This document shows positions 16,470-26,629 of a stretch of 64,000 nucleotides of DNA, in pieces. The notes beneath the pieces were generated by a model. It was given only the letters and a program-made list of their open reading frames with translations. It was not told the origin of the DNA and did not search any database. The stretch's first letter is position 1; each line of letters opens with the position of its first letter. The translations under genes and the position numbers were made by a program. Source of the DNA: Mycoplana rhizolycopersici (GTDB lineage Bacteria; Pseudomonadota; Alphaproteobacteria; Rhizobiales; Rhizobiaceae); assembly GCF_013378445.1 (NCBI RefSeq), contig NZ_JABXYK010000012.1:1-64000 (forward strand), given 5' to 3'.

Positions 16470-17251
16470 GTTGTTGTCTCCTTTGCGATCCTGACCGCCG
16501 TTCCGCCGCTGCCGAGCTCGGCTGAGGTGTCGGGGGGCAGGGGTTTGTCGGATATGATCGTGTCGAATTCGGCGAGATCGGCAAGCACATGCAGCGCCGT
16601 GTGGCCGAAACGGCGGCTGTTGATCACAAGGCACTTCTGGCCGCTTGCGGCCATCATCGCCTGCTTGGAGCGGACCACCGCCTCGTCCATGTGATAGGCG
16701 AGCCGGCCGGATGCGGCCGGCGCGGAGATAAAGGCGATGTCGGCGCGCAGCCGCGACAGGGCCTCTTCCGTGACGATGCCGAAATAGGCGTTGAACTTGG
16801 CGGAATAGACCCCGCCTGTGCCCATCAGCGTCACCCCGGCGATGGCCTTGGCACGCTCCATGATCGCGGCATTGTTGGTGATGATGGTGATCGGCTTCTT
16901 CTGGCAGAGCACGTCGCCGAGCACAGACGCCATCGAGCCGTCGTTGATCATCACGGTCATGCCGGGTTCGACCAGGCTTGCTGCCGTCTCCGCCAGTGCG
17001 CGCTTGACGTCGGATTCCTGCAACTCGCGAAACCGGAAATCGCTTTCGAATTGTGTGCCGGCATCGATCGTGGCGCCCCCGCGCACCTTGCGCAGTACAC
17101 CCGCACGTTCGAGATCGTCGAGGTCGCGATGGATGGTCATCCTGGAAACGCCGAAGCGCGCCGCGATGTCGTCGAGTTCGACGGCCCGGCTTTCGACCAG
17201 AAGATTGATGATCTCCTGCCTGCGCTCTTCCCGTTTCACCGCGTTCTCCAT
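16466..17251 (-). CDS. eryR: DeoR-family regulator of the erythritol locus
   Basis: A 261-residue DeoR/GlpR-type repressor. A winged helix-turn-helix is at residues about 6-60 (LDDIAARFGVSRMTIHRDLDDLERAGVLRKVRGGA), followed by a sugar-phosphate-sensing domain with VMINDGSMASVLG and ITNNAAIMERAK. The position between eryD and tpiB matches eryR of Sinorhizobium meliloti. It overlaps tpiB by four bases. Repeated ATAACAT sequences lie directly upstream of its start and again before the transporter operon, so these may be its operator or that of EryD. Confidence 0.82.
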   Translation of the reverse strand: MENAVKREERRQEIINLLVESRAVELDDIAARFGVSRMTIHRDLDDLERAGVLRKVRGGATIDAGTQFESDFRFRELQESDVKRALAETAASLVEPGMTVMINDGSMASVLGDVLCQKKPITIITNNAAIMERAKAIAGVTLMGTGGVYSAKFNAYFGIVTEEALSRLRADIAFISAPAASGRLAYHMDEAVVRSKQAMMAASGQKCLVINSRRFGHTALHVLADLAEFDTIISDKPLPPDTSAELGSGGTAVRIAKETTT

Positions 17252-17323
17252 CCTACGCCGCGGCCGGCTATAACATTGTTCCTGACAAATTATAACATGA
17301 AATTTGTGATTTTGTGACTTTCC
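17252..17323 (-). promoter_or_regulatory. eryR upstream region with two phased ATAACAT repeats
   Basis: Between eryD and eryR the sequence is AT-rich and contains ATAACAT at 17270-17276 and again at 17292-17298, exactly 22 bases (two helical turns) apart, with AACATTGTT at 17272-17280. The same element appears before eryA and the transporter operon. It probably carries the eryR promoter and a repressor site. Confidence 0.6.
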
Positions 17324-18268
17324 TCACGTCGAGCTTTGCAGCAGCTGACGCGCCGTGCGCTCGTCGGTGATCAGCCCGTGGAGCTTGTGGCTGTGCAGCA
17401 CGGCCCGGATCGCTTCCGTCTTCACCGGGCCTCCGGCGATGGCGACGATGCGGTCCTCACCGGTCTCGGAGAAGGAGGCCGCGAGCGTTCTCGCCGTGAC
17501 GGAGGTTTCCAGGATCCGGCCCTTGCTGTCGAAGAAGTGGCCAAGCAGTTCGCCGATGCCGCCGAGAGCTGCGATCTCCTCCAGCTCGTCCGGCTGCAGC
17601 ATGCCCGATTTGACGAGATGCGCCTGGTTGTCGACGGTGCCGATGCCGACGATCTTGAGGTCGGCGCTGCGGGCAAGGTTGAAGACTTCGCTCACGCCGC
17701 GCTGGGAGAGCAGCACTTCGCGGTCTTCCTCGGTGTTGGCGAAGAACGGCACGGGCATCACATAGGCCTGCGTGCCGGTCTTCTCCGCCAGGCGATGCAT
17801 GACGTCGTAGGGGTTGGCGGCATAGTTGCGGGTGAGGCCGCCGAGCAGGGAGACGAAGCGCGTGCTGCCGGCGGCGATGCGCGGCAGATGATGAACAGCG
17901 GCCGAAAGTGTGCGGCCGTGGCCGAAGCCGATGACGGACGCTTCGCCGCGCTCGATTTCGCGCCGCAGGAAGTCCGCCCCCGAATGACCGAGCGTCGTCA
18001 GCGCCAGCGGATCGTCGTCGGTATCCGGCGCCACCTCGCAATAGTCCAGCCCGTAGCGGGTCGAAAGGTCGACCTCCAGGTTGGCACATTCGGCGATCTC
18101 GCCGTCGATGCTGACCTTCACGACGCCCTCGGCAACGGCGCGTGCGATCAGCCGATGTGCCTTGACCGAGGGAATGCCGAGCCTTTTCGCGACGGCGGAC
18201 TGGGTGAACCCGCCGATGTAGTGCAGCCAGGCGGCGCGGACGGCGAGGGATTCTTCGTTGTCGGTCAT
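17324..18268 (-). CDS. eryD: EryD, SorC/DeoR-type erythritol-responsive regulator
   Basis: A 314-residue SorC-family regulator: N-terminal helix-turn-helix (AAWLHYIGGFTQSAVAKRLG, then VKAHRLIARAV) and a large sugar-binding domain (GFGHGRTLSAAVHHL, FVSLLGGLTRN, GIGELLGHFFDSKG). Brucella EryD is 316 residues and represses the ery operon until erythritol is present. The ATG at 18268 is chosen because the preceding 49 in-frame codons are arginine-rich and lack family similarity. Unlike a tight operon, 168 bases separate it from eryC and contain an imperfect dyad, so it may also have its own promoter. Confidence 0.88.
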   Translation of the reverse strand: MTDNEESLAVRAAWLHYIGGFTQSAVAKRLGIPSVKAHRLIARAVAEGVVKVSIDGEIAECANLEVDLSTRYGLDYCEVAPDTDDDPLALTTLGHSGADFLRREIERGEASVIGFGHGRTLSAAVHHLPRIAAGSTRFVSLLGGLTRNYAANPYDVMHRLAEKTGTQAYVMPVPFFANTEEDREVLLSQRGVSEVFNLARSADLKIVGIGTVDNQAHLVKSGMLQPDELEEIAALGGIGELLGHFFDSKGRILETSVTARTLAASFSETGEDRIVAIAGGPVKTEAIRAVLHSHKLHGLITDERTARQLLQSST

Positions 18269-18321
18269 CGCGATGTCCTGTCCTGTTCTGTAGCCCGAGG
18301 CGGTCTTCAGGCCAAGTCCTG

Positions 18322-18351
18322 GGACATTTCCGCTTGTTCCCGAAAGTGTCC
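18322..18351. promoter_or_regulatory. Imperfect dyad upstream of eryD
   Basis: GGACATTTCC at 18322-18331 and GAAAGTGTCC at 18342-18351 form an inverted repeat with eight of ten positions pairing and a ten-base spacer. It lies in the 168-base gap between eryC and eryD and could be an autoregulatory EryD operator or an RNA hairpin. Confidence 0.45.
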
Positions 18352-18436
18352 TATCTCTTTGTTTCGACGCGAATCGGCACGCAAATCTCGCCGCGCGTCC
18401 TGGCTCGAATCGCATTTGCAGACGGTCGCTTGACGG

Positions 18437-19372
18437 TCAACCGAGCTTGAGATCGGACGCGCCGGTATCGATATGCGGCGCCCAGAAGGCAATGCTTTCG
18501 GCGATCTGCGCAATGACCTGCCGGTCGTTCGGTTCGCGCTCCTTGAAGGAAAGTTCGAGGCAGATCTCGTTGTCGACCGCGCCGCCCTCGGCAAAAGCCT
18601 TGAGCAACGGTTCGGGCTGGATGCGGCCCTTGGCGTTGAACTCCGCCGTAAACGGCCGGTGGCCGCCCTTGTCCATCAGGCTCTGCTTGATGTGGATGAT
18701 CGGGGAGACCTTCGGCACGGCGCGCGCCCAGGCATAGGGCTCGTAATCGTCGGGATTTTCAGAGGTGACATCGCCGTGGTCGATGTCGGCCATCATCCAC
18801 ATCGGGATCGCCATGTTCGCAGCCGTCAGCCGGTCCTGGAGCGAGAGGCAGGCCTCAATCGTCTCACCGAATTCGCGGCCGATGCTCATCGGCTCCCAGA
18901 AGACATAGGAGAGGCCGGCAGACTTGGCATGCTCGGCGACCTCCGCCCAACAGTCGATGGCGATCTGAATCAGCGCTTCGCGGCGGGCCGGGTCGTCGTA
19001 ATCCTTGTAGGTGAAGATCGCGAACTGCGTGCCGACGGAAGTGCCGCCGAGATCGCCGGTAATGTCTGCGAATGTCTTGAACCAGTCGACATAATAGCGG
19101 CGCACGTCGGCATCGGGATGGCCGAAATGGTTGAGGCGTCCATAGGGGCCGGTCATGCCCGAAGTGACGCAGACGCCGGTGCGTTCGAGCGCCTTGTCCA
19201 TCTGCCGTGTCAGCCGGCGGATCGTCGCGGCGTTCCAGCTCGGATTGATGAACTCATGCGTCAGTTGCAGATCGCGCAAGCGCAGGTCGCGGGCGACGGT
19301 CTCGATCAGGTCGTCGGGATCGGCGAAACGGTTGACCAGCGGATTGGTGTTGAGCGAGAGCGTCAGCGGCAT
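18437..19372 (-). CDS. eryC: EryC, sugar phosphate isomerase/epimerase of erythritol catabolism
   Basis: A 311-residue TIM-barrel protein of the AP endonuclease 2/xylose isomerase-like superfamily. Putative metal ligands appear in VFWEPMSIGREFGET, DIDHGDV, IIHIKQSL and ICLELSF. In Brucella EryC is an L-3-tetrulose-4-phosphate racemase or isomerase acting after EryB, making L-erythrulose 1-phosphate. The ATG at 19372 lies eight bases after the eryB stop, and the TGAGGA overlapping that stop serves as ribosome site. The length matches rhizobial EryC. Confidence 0.88.
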   Translation of the reverse strand: MPLTLSLNTNPLVNRFADPDDLIETVARDLRLRDLQLTHEFINPSWNAATIRRLTRQMDKALERTGVCVTSGMTGPYGRLNHFGHPDADVRRYYVDWFKTFADITGDLGGTSVGTQFAIFTYKDYDDPARREALIQIAIDCWAEVAEHAKSAGLSYVFWEPMSIGREFGETIEACLSLQDRLTAANMAIPMWMMADIDHGDVTSENPDDYEPYAWARAVPKVSPIIHIKQSLMDKGGHRPFTAEFNAKGRIQPEPLLKAFAEGGAVDNEICLELSFKEREPNDRQVIAQIAESIAFWAPHIDTGASDLKLG

Positions 19373-19380
19373 GGTCGTCC

Positions 19381-20892
19381 TCAGGCAGCGGCAAGGCGGG
19401 CGGAATTGAACCAGTCGGCGAAGGCCGCGCGCTCGGCTTCCGTCAGGTGGAGGTAATGCTTAGTGCGGCGGAAAAGAATGTCGTCCGCCGTCTGCGCCCA
19501 TTCGTGGGCTGCGAGATAACGGGCTTCCGCCTCGTAGAACTGGCCGCCGAAATGCCGACCAAGACCTTCAAGGCTGGTGGCGCCAGCAACGATGGCCTTG
19601 GTGCGCGTGCCGTAGAGACGGCCATAGTGGTGCACCAGCTTGCGCGGCATCCAGGGATAGGTATCACGCAGGCTGTTGGCGAAGGTCTCGTAGTCGGCGT
19701 TCGGCATGTCGCCGCCGGGAAGCGGGGCCTTTTCGGTCCAGTCGCCGCCCATGTTCGGGAAGACGTGCTTGAGGCGCTGCATGCCGCGCTCGGCAAGTTC
19801 GCGGAAGGTGGTGATCTTGCCGCCGAAGACGTTGAGCAGGGGGGCACCGCCGGTTTCGTCTAGGTCAAAGACGTAGTCGCGGGTGACGGCGGACGGATTG
19901 CCCTTGCCGTCGTCAAAGAGCGGGCGCACGCCGGAGAAGGAGTGCAGCACATCCTGCCGGCGCAGCTTCTCCTTGAAGTAGCGGTTGACCGCCTTCAGCA
20001 GGTAGTCGATTTCGCCCTCATCTGCGGAGACATCCTCGGCACGACCTTCATAGGCGATGTCGGTGGTGCCGATCAGCGCCTTGTCGCCCTCATAGGGGTT
20101 GATGAAGATGACGCGCTTGTCGTGGTTCTGTACGAGATAGGCATTCGAGCCCGCCCAGAACTTCGGCACGATGATGTGGCTGCCCTTGACGAGGCGGACA
20201 TTGCGCGTGGAGTTGGAGCCGGCAACGCGGTTGATGACGTCGGACACCCACGGGCCGGCACAGTTGACGAGGCATTTGGCGCGGAAGGTGCGGGTTTCGC
20301 CGGTCACGCTGCTTTTCGTCGTAACGGTCCAGGCGCCGTTTTCGCGGCGGGCGGAGACGGCGGGCGAGCGCGTCAGCACCACGGCGCCCTTTTCGGCGGC
20401 GCCGATTGCGTTCAGCGTCACGAGGCGGGCGTCGTCCACCCAGCAGTCGGAATATTCGAAGCCGCGGGTGTACTGGTCGAGGATCGGCGTGCCTTCCGGG
20501 TCGCGCGCGAGGTCGAGCGTGCGCGTGCCCGGCAGCTTCTTGCGTCCGCCGAGATGGTCGTAGAGGAAGAGCCCGAGCCGGACGAGCCAGGCGGGGCGAT
20601 CCTCAGGGCTATGCGGCAGCACGAAACGCATCGGCCAGATGATGTGCGGGGCGGCGTTGAGCAGCACTTCGCGCTCGATCAGCGCCTCGCGCACGAGGCG
20701 GAATTCGTAATATTCGAGATAGCGCAGACCGCCGTGCACCAGCTTGCCGGAGCGCGACGAGGTGCCCTCGGCAAGGTCGTCCTTTTCGCAGAGCACGACT
20801 TTCAGTCCGCGTCCCGCCGCGTCGCGGGCAATGCCGGCGCCGTTGATGCCGCCGCCGATCACGAAGAGGTCGATAGGTTCGGGCTCGTTCAT
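19381..20892 (-). CDS. eryB: EryB, erythritol phosphate dehydrogenase
   Basis: A 503-residue FAD protein of the GlpD family. It shows the N-terminal dinucleotide fold FVIGGGINGAGIARDAAGRG, then LAEGTSSRSGKLVHGGLRYLE and FSGVRPLFDDG, with the C-terminal DAO_C domain. EryB oxidises erythritol phosphate to L-3-tetrulose 4-phosphate at the membrane and passes electrons to the respiratory chain. The ATG at 20892 follows AAGGAGA. It lies 46 bases after eryA and eight before eryC. The second GlpD-like protein at 30156 differs in its motifs (FGSGTSAAPSRLIHGG), so the two are not recent duplicates. Confidence 0.9.
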   Translation of the reverse strand: MNEPEPIDLFVIGGGINGAGIARDAAGRGLKVVLCEKDDLAEGTSSRSGKLVHGGLRYLEYYEFRLVREALIEREVLLNAAPHIIWPMRFVLPHSPEDRPAWLVRLGLFLYDHLGGRKKLPGTRTLDLARDPEGTPILDQYTRGFEYSDCWVDDARLVTLNAIGAAEKGAVVLTRSPAVSARRENGAWTVTTKSSVTGETRTFRAKCLVNCAGPWVSDVINRVAGSNSTRNVRLVKGSHIIVPKFWAGSNAYLVQNHDKRVIFINPYEGDKALIGTTDIAYEGRAEDVSADEGEIDYLLKAVNRYFKEKLRRQDVLHSFSGVRPLFDDGKGNPSAVTRDYVFDLDETGGAPLLNVFGGKITTFRELAERGMQRLKHVFPNMGGDWTEKAPLPGGDMPNADYETFANSLRDTYPWMPRKLVHHYGRLYGTRTKAIVAGATSLEGLGRHFGGQFYEAEARYLAAHEWAQTADDILFRRTKHYLHLTEAERAAFADWFNSARLAAA

Positions 20893-20938
20893 TTCAATCT
20901 CCTTCGACGCCACCCGCGGGACGGCGCAAACGTGTTCT

Positions 20939-22489
20939 TCAGCGTGCGGCCAGGATGTCCCAGGCGGGCGCGATCCCCTGGCGCACCTCCGAATAGGCCG
21001 AAAACAGGCGCGTCATGCGTTCGGTGTCTGCGGGCTTCGGCTGCTCGGCTGCGCCAAGCTCAGGCGTGACCCAATCGGCGATGCAGTCATCCATCGTGCG
21101 GTAGGCGCCGATGGCGACCGCGGCCATCATCGAGGCGCCGGCAGCACCCGCCTCCTCCCGCGTGCTGACGCGGACCGGCGCGCCGAGTGCGGCGCCAAGC
21201 GCACCACGCAGCGAGGCGGAGCGGGCAGCACCGCCGCTGACGCGCAGCTCCGACGGCAGGGCGCCCATCGCGGCGTAGCAATCGCGCGTTGCCATGCCGA
21301 GGCCCTCGACGACGGCGCGCACGAGGTCCGGATAGCGGTGGCGGCTGGCAAGGCCGGTGAAGTTGGCACGGGCGCGGGCGTTGACGAAGGGGCCGCGCTC
21401 GCCAGCCTCGGAAATATAGGGGTGGTAGAGGATGTTGCCCGGCTTGCTCATGGCAAACCACTGGTCGACGCGGCCGATCATGTCGTTGAGCCCGACGGTG
21501 ACGCCGAACTCGCCGAGCAGGTCGGCGCCAAGCTGGAGCAGCCAGTCGAGGTTGATCGTTGCGCCCATGTTCGTCTGCACCTGGGTGACGATGCCTGGGA
21601 TCGGCAGCGCAATGACATAGCCGGTGCGCTCGGCGTTCAGCACGACGTCGGAGACGGGCTTTGCCAGGAGATGCACGCCCGTCGAACCGATGGCGGAGCA
21701 GGCGGCATTGCGGCCTTCGCTGCGCACGCCTGCGCCGAGCGCCGTCATGCACATGTCGACATAGCCGAGGCAGACGGGCGTGCCGGGTTTGAGGCCCGAG
21801 GCGGCAGCCGCCTCCGTCGTCAGCGGGTGGACGGTCTGCGTGCCCTCGATGACCTCCGGCAGCAGGTTGCGGCGATGGCTGAGGCCGAGCGCTGCCAGCA
21901 CGTCGCTGTCATAGTCGCGGGTGCGGAAATTGCCGAAGGTGAAGCTCACTTCGGACGGATCGGTGGCGCGGACGCCGGTCAGGTTCAGGTAGAGCCAGTC
22001 CTTGCAGTGCATCGCCGTTTCAGCGCCGGCGAGCAGATCCGGGAAATACCGATCCATATGGGCCAGCTGGGTGCCCTGCTGGCAGGTGTTGAGGCCCGTG
22101 CCGGTCGCAGCGAACCGGGCGCGATCGCCATCGGACGCGGCAAGGCGTTCGACGGTCGGCGCCGCCCGGGCATCGAGCCAGAGCCAGGCATCGCCGGCCG
22201 GTCGATTGCCGGCGCCGACGAGCCAGGTGCCGTCGCCCTGGCCGGTGACGGCAATGGCGGCGGTGCGATCGGCGAGGCGCTCGACCTTTTCGGCGAGCCC
22301 GCGCAGAGCGCGCGTGCAGTCGAGCCAGGTCTGGTCGAGCGATTGGGTGACGGAGCCGTCTTCACCGGATTGGTAGGTGTTGCGCACGGAGGCGCTGGCG
22401 ATCTGGCGGCCGGAAAGCGTGAAGGCGACCGCCTTCATGACGGACGTGCCGGCATCGATGCCGATGATCAGGTCTGCGGCCTCAGCCAT
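20939..22489 (-). CDS. eryA: EryA, erythritol kinase
   Basis: A 516-residue FGGY kinase. It has the phosphate motif LIIGIDAGTSVMKAVAF at the N-terminus, ITVTGQGDGTW-like (AVTGQGDGTWLVGAG) and WLDARA segments, and the C-terminal LRVSGGAARSASLRGALG. It phosphorylates erythritol as the first catabolic step. The start at 22489 puts the phosphate motif at residue 5, like other FGGY kinases; upstream in-frame ATGs at 22600 and 22657 would add about 40-56 unrelated residues. An ATAAC-N5-GTTAT dyad lies at 22656-22670, so the leader is about 160 bases. First gene of the eryABC run. Confidence 0.92.
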   Translation of the reverse strand: MAEAADLIIGIDAGTSVMKAVAFTLSGRQIASASVRNTYQSGEDGSVTQSLDQTWLDCTRALRGLAEKVERLADRTAAIAVTGQGDGTWLVGAGNRPAGDAWLWLDARAAPTVERLAASDGDRARFAATGTGLNTCQQGTQLAHMDRYFPDLLAGAETAMHCKDWLYLNLTGVRATDPSEVSFTFGNFRTRDYDSDVLAALGLSHRRNLLPEVIEGTQTVHPLTTEAAAASGLKPGTPVCLGYVDMCMTALGAGVRSEGRNAACSAIGSTGVHLLAKPVSDVVLNAERTGYVIALPIPGIVTQVQTNMGATINLDWLLQLGADLLGEFGVTVGLNDMIGRVDQWFAMSKPGNILYHPYISEAGERGPFVNARARANFTGLASRHRYPDLVRAVVEGLGMATRDCYAAMGALPSELRVSGGAARSASLRGALGAALGAPVRVSTREEAGAAGASMMAAVAIGAYRTMDDCIADWVTPELGAAEQPKPADTERMTRLFSAYSEVRQGIAPAWDILAAR

Positions 22490-22655
22490 GGCGCGAACCT
22501 GCAGCTCCCGCGGCGGCTTTCGTCGCTTCGCCTTTCTCGAAACAGGGCATTGGATCCTCCCGATGGTCTCTTCGGCAATACGGGTGATTTTCGGGCCTGG
22601 CATCCCGGCCAGCCTGAAGAAGCCACGATAAACCTCCCGTACGTCACGCAAGAAC

Positions 22656-22670
22656 ATAACACAAAGTTAT
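22656..22670 (-). promoter_or_regulatory. ATAAC-N5-GTTAT dyad upstream of eryA
   Basis: A perfect five-base inverted repeat separated by ACAAA. The half-site recurs before eryR and before the eryEFG-type operon. It is a probable binding site for EryR or EryD; which of them binds cannot be told from sequence. Confidence 0.55.
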
Positions 22671-23002
22671 CGCGTGTCTCGAAAAAATTTTCGCACCAAG
22701 AATTTTTTTTCAGGTAAGATGGATTATAGAGCGGGCGATGCGGGGAGGGAATTGTGCGGCGTTCGCGGGGTCTTGCTGCTGCCGCTTCCAGGCCATCTTG
22801 AGGGCGAGGTGGTGCGTCGATGGGTATCTCTTCTTGCATTTTTCCCATGTTAATTAGTGGCTTGAAGAAATCTCGATGCTGCTTCTCTGTTGACGTCTGC
22901 TGAGAAAAGCGTGGCCCATCCGGTTGCTCCCTTTTCTCTCCGGCATTACGAAATTGTGATTGAAGGAGGGCGTCGCGCAATCGAGATGGCAAAAAAGGTC
23001 CA

Positions 23003-23048
23003 TTGACAGGCTGTGTTAAGATAACATATATACTGGGACATATAACAC
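23003..23048 (+). promoter_or_regulatory. Promoter and overlapping operator of the eryEFG-type operon
   Basis: TTGACA at 23003-23008 is a perfect -35 box, and TATATA at 23027-23032 sits 18 bases later as a -10. Between and across them lie the dyad TGTTA-AGA-TAACA (23014-23026) and ATAACAC at 23042-23048, placed where a bound repressor would block polymerase. The next gene starts 220 bases downstream. Confidence 0.65.
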
Positions 23049-23269
23049 GCAGATATCGCAAACGCGAAGATGTGTGCAATGCAGCGCAAGGCAGGTGAGG
23101 AGATCTGGCCGGCGTCGTTCATGGGGAGGACATCATGACATGTTCTGTTTGGAAGCCATCGATGCCCGGCGAATGCGCCGCAGGCAGTTCTTTCGGCAAA
23201 TTCCGGTCGCCGCCTCTTCGCGCGCGTTCCCGCTGAGGCTTCCATCATCCAACCGCAAGGCCAACCGAA

Positions 23270-23916
23270 ATGACTGACGCCACGCTCTCGAAATCGCCCC
23301 AGTCCGCGCGCAGCTATCGCTGGATCGGCATCGCCGCCGCCGTCATCCTCGTCGGTGCCATGGCCTTCGACACGAAAATCGTGCGTATCGGCTCCGAAGA
23401 TGACGTCCAGGTGCAGAAGTTCTCACCGGAAACCTTCGGCTCCGAGCAGTTCCCGGTCATCAAGCAGGATGTGGAAAACCGTGCTGCCGATGCGGTCGAG
23501 CTGGCGCAGGCGATCGCCGCCGACAAGAAGGCGGCGGGCGAGAAGTACGGTGTCGCCACTTCCACCGGTCCCGTCTTCCCGGTCAAGTTCACCGGCGTCG
23601 TCGGCGAGCGCAAGGCGAACTACAACGTCGTCGCCGTCGAAGGCCTTCCGGCCGAACTGACCGTGCGCGTGCAGACCGGCCCGGCCCTCAACGGCACCGA
23701 TCTGCGCGATGCGACCGGGCAGATCGAGTTCGGCCAGTTCAAGAACCAGATCGAGTACCAGGACGCCGGATCCGCCATCAACAACGAGGTCAAGAAGGCC
23801 GTTCTCGGCAGCATCGATCCGGCGGCGCTGACAGGCAAGACTGTTTCCGTCGTCGGTGTCTTCAAGCTGGTCAATCCGAAGAGCTGGATCGTCACGCCGG
23901 TGAGGATCGACGTCCA

Positions 23917-23920
<4 letters not shown>
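23270..23920 (+). CDS. DUF2291 membrane-anchored protein of the polyol ABC operon
   Basis: A 216-residue protein with one membrane helix near residues 18-32 (WIGIAAAVILVGAMAF) and an extracytoplasmic domain (VYPVKFTG-like: VFPVKFTGVVGERKANYNVV). It matches DUF2291, a family found almost only beside RbsABC-type sugar and polyol ABC transporters, including rhizobial erythritol loci. It may act as an accessory lipoprotein-like factor, but its role is unknown. Its stop overlaps the eryE start (ATGA), so they are translated together. It is the first gene of the operon. Confidence 0.8.
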
Positions 23921-25458
<1,538 letters not shown>

Positions 25459-25470
25459 GAGCGCCGAGCA

Positions 25471-26511
25471 ATGTCAGTCACACCCGCAATCGACACCAAG
25501 GCAGCGGCGAACGGCAGCAAGCGCAAGAAGAGCCTTGTCGAGCTTCTGTTCGAAGGGCGCGCCTTCTTCGCGCTGATCGCCATCGTCGTCGTCTTCTCCT
25601 TGATGTCGCCGAACTATTTCACGGTCAGCAACTTCCTGATCATGGCCTCGCATGTCGCGATCTTCGGCCTGCTCGCCATCGGCATGCTGCTCGTCATCCT
25701 CAACGGCGGCATCGACCTTTCCGTCGGATCGACGCTCGGCCTTGCCGGCGTGGTCGCGGGCTTCCTCATGCAGGGCGTGGTGCTGCCGCAACTGGGCGTG
25801 ATCCTCTATCCGTCCGTCTGGGTCGTGGTGATCCTGACCTGCCTGCTCGGTGCCGTTGTCGGCGCGGTCAACGGCGTGCTGATCGCCTATCTGCGCGTGC
25901 CCGCCTTCGTTGCCACGCTCGGCGTGCTCTATGTCGCCCGCGGCATCGCGCTCCTGATGACCAACGGCCTGACCTACAACAATCTCGGCGGCCGTCCGGA
26001 GCTCGGCAACACCGGCTTCGACTGGCTCGGCTTCAACCGCCTCGGCGGCGTTCCGATCGGCGTCATCGTGCTTCTCGCCTTCGCGGTCGTCTGCCACATC
26101 CTTCTGACGCGCACGGCTTTCGGCCGCTGGCTCTACGCATCGGGCGGCAACGAGCGTGCGGCGGAACTCTCGGGCGTGCCGGTCCGGCGCGTGAAGATTG
26201 CCGTATACGTGCTTTCCGGCATCTGCGCGGCCGTCGCCGGCCTGGTGCTGTCCTCGCAGCTGACGTCCGCGGGACCGACGGCCGGCACGACCTACGAACT
26301 GACGGCGATTGCCGCCGTGGTCATCGGTGGCGCCGCTTTGACGGGCGGCCGCGGCACGGTGATCGGAACCATGCTTGGCGCCTTCGTGATCGGCTTCCTT
26401 TCGGACGGCCTCGTGATCATCGGCGTCTCCGCCTACTGGCAGACGGTTTTCACCGGCGCCGTGATCGTCACCGCCGTTCTCCTGAACAGCATCAAATACG
26501 CTCGCCGCTAA
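25471..26511 (+). CDS. eryF: EryF-type ABC transporter permease
   Basis: A 346-residue RbsC/BPD_transp_2 permease with about nine to ten helices. Family marks are LVILNGGIDLSVGSTLGLAGV near residues 75-95 and the coupling region FGRWLYASGGNERAAELSGVPV. The membrane channel is likely formed by a dimer of this protein. The position between the ATPase and binding protein genes and the rhizobial ery context support erythritol (and possibly other polyols) as substrate. Confidence 0.88.
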   Translation: MSVTPAIDTKAAANGSKRKKSLVELLFEGRAFFALIAIVVVFSLMSPNYFTVSNFLIMASHVAIFGLLAIGMLLVILNGGIDLSVGSTLGLAGVVAGFLMQGVVLPQLGVILYPSVWVVVILTCLLGAVVGAVNGVLIAYLRVPAFVATLGVLYVARGIALLMTNGLTYNNLGGRPELGNTGFDWLGFNRLGGVPIGVIVLLAFAVVCHILLTRTAFGRWLYASGGNERAAELSGVPVRRVKIAVYVLSGICAAVAGLVLSSQLTSAGPTAGTTYELTAIAAVVIGGAALTGGRGTVIGTMLGAFVIGFLSDGLVIIGVSAYWQTVFTGAVIVTAVLLNSIKYARR

Positions 26512-26629
26512 CCAAGCGGCGACCGACTGGAACTGACCGCGACCGGGAGAGGCGGACCACCGATTGGCCCGGCAGCGGAAAGTATCGCCGAAAGCCGGCG
26601 CAACCGAACTCAACAATGGGAGTGAGACC

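Larger units (their letters stand above)
22490..23269. other. Divergent regulatory region between eryA and the transporter operon
   Basis: No gene is seen in this 780-base stretch. It holds a dyad near 22656-22670 for the eryA side, an AT-rich run ending in eight T residues at about 22703-22711, and the transporter promoter with overlapping operators at 23003-23048. The remaining 240-base leader before 23270 has no obvious hairpin or small gene. Confidence 0.5.

Noticed and set aside
20744-22717. Open frame of 657 codons antisense to eryA and eryB
   Set aside because: Opposite two intact ery genes; no domain and no ribosome site.
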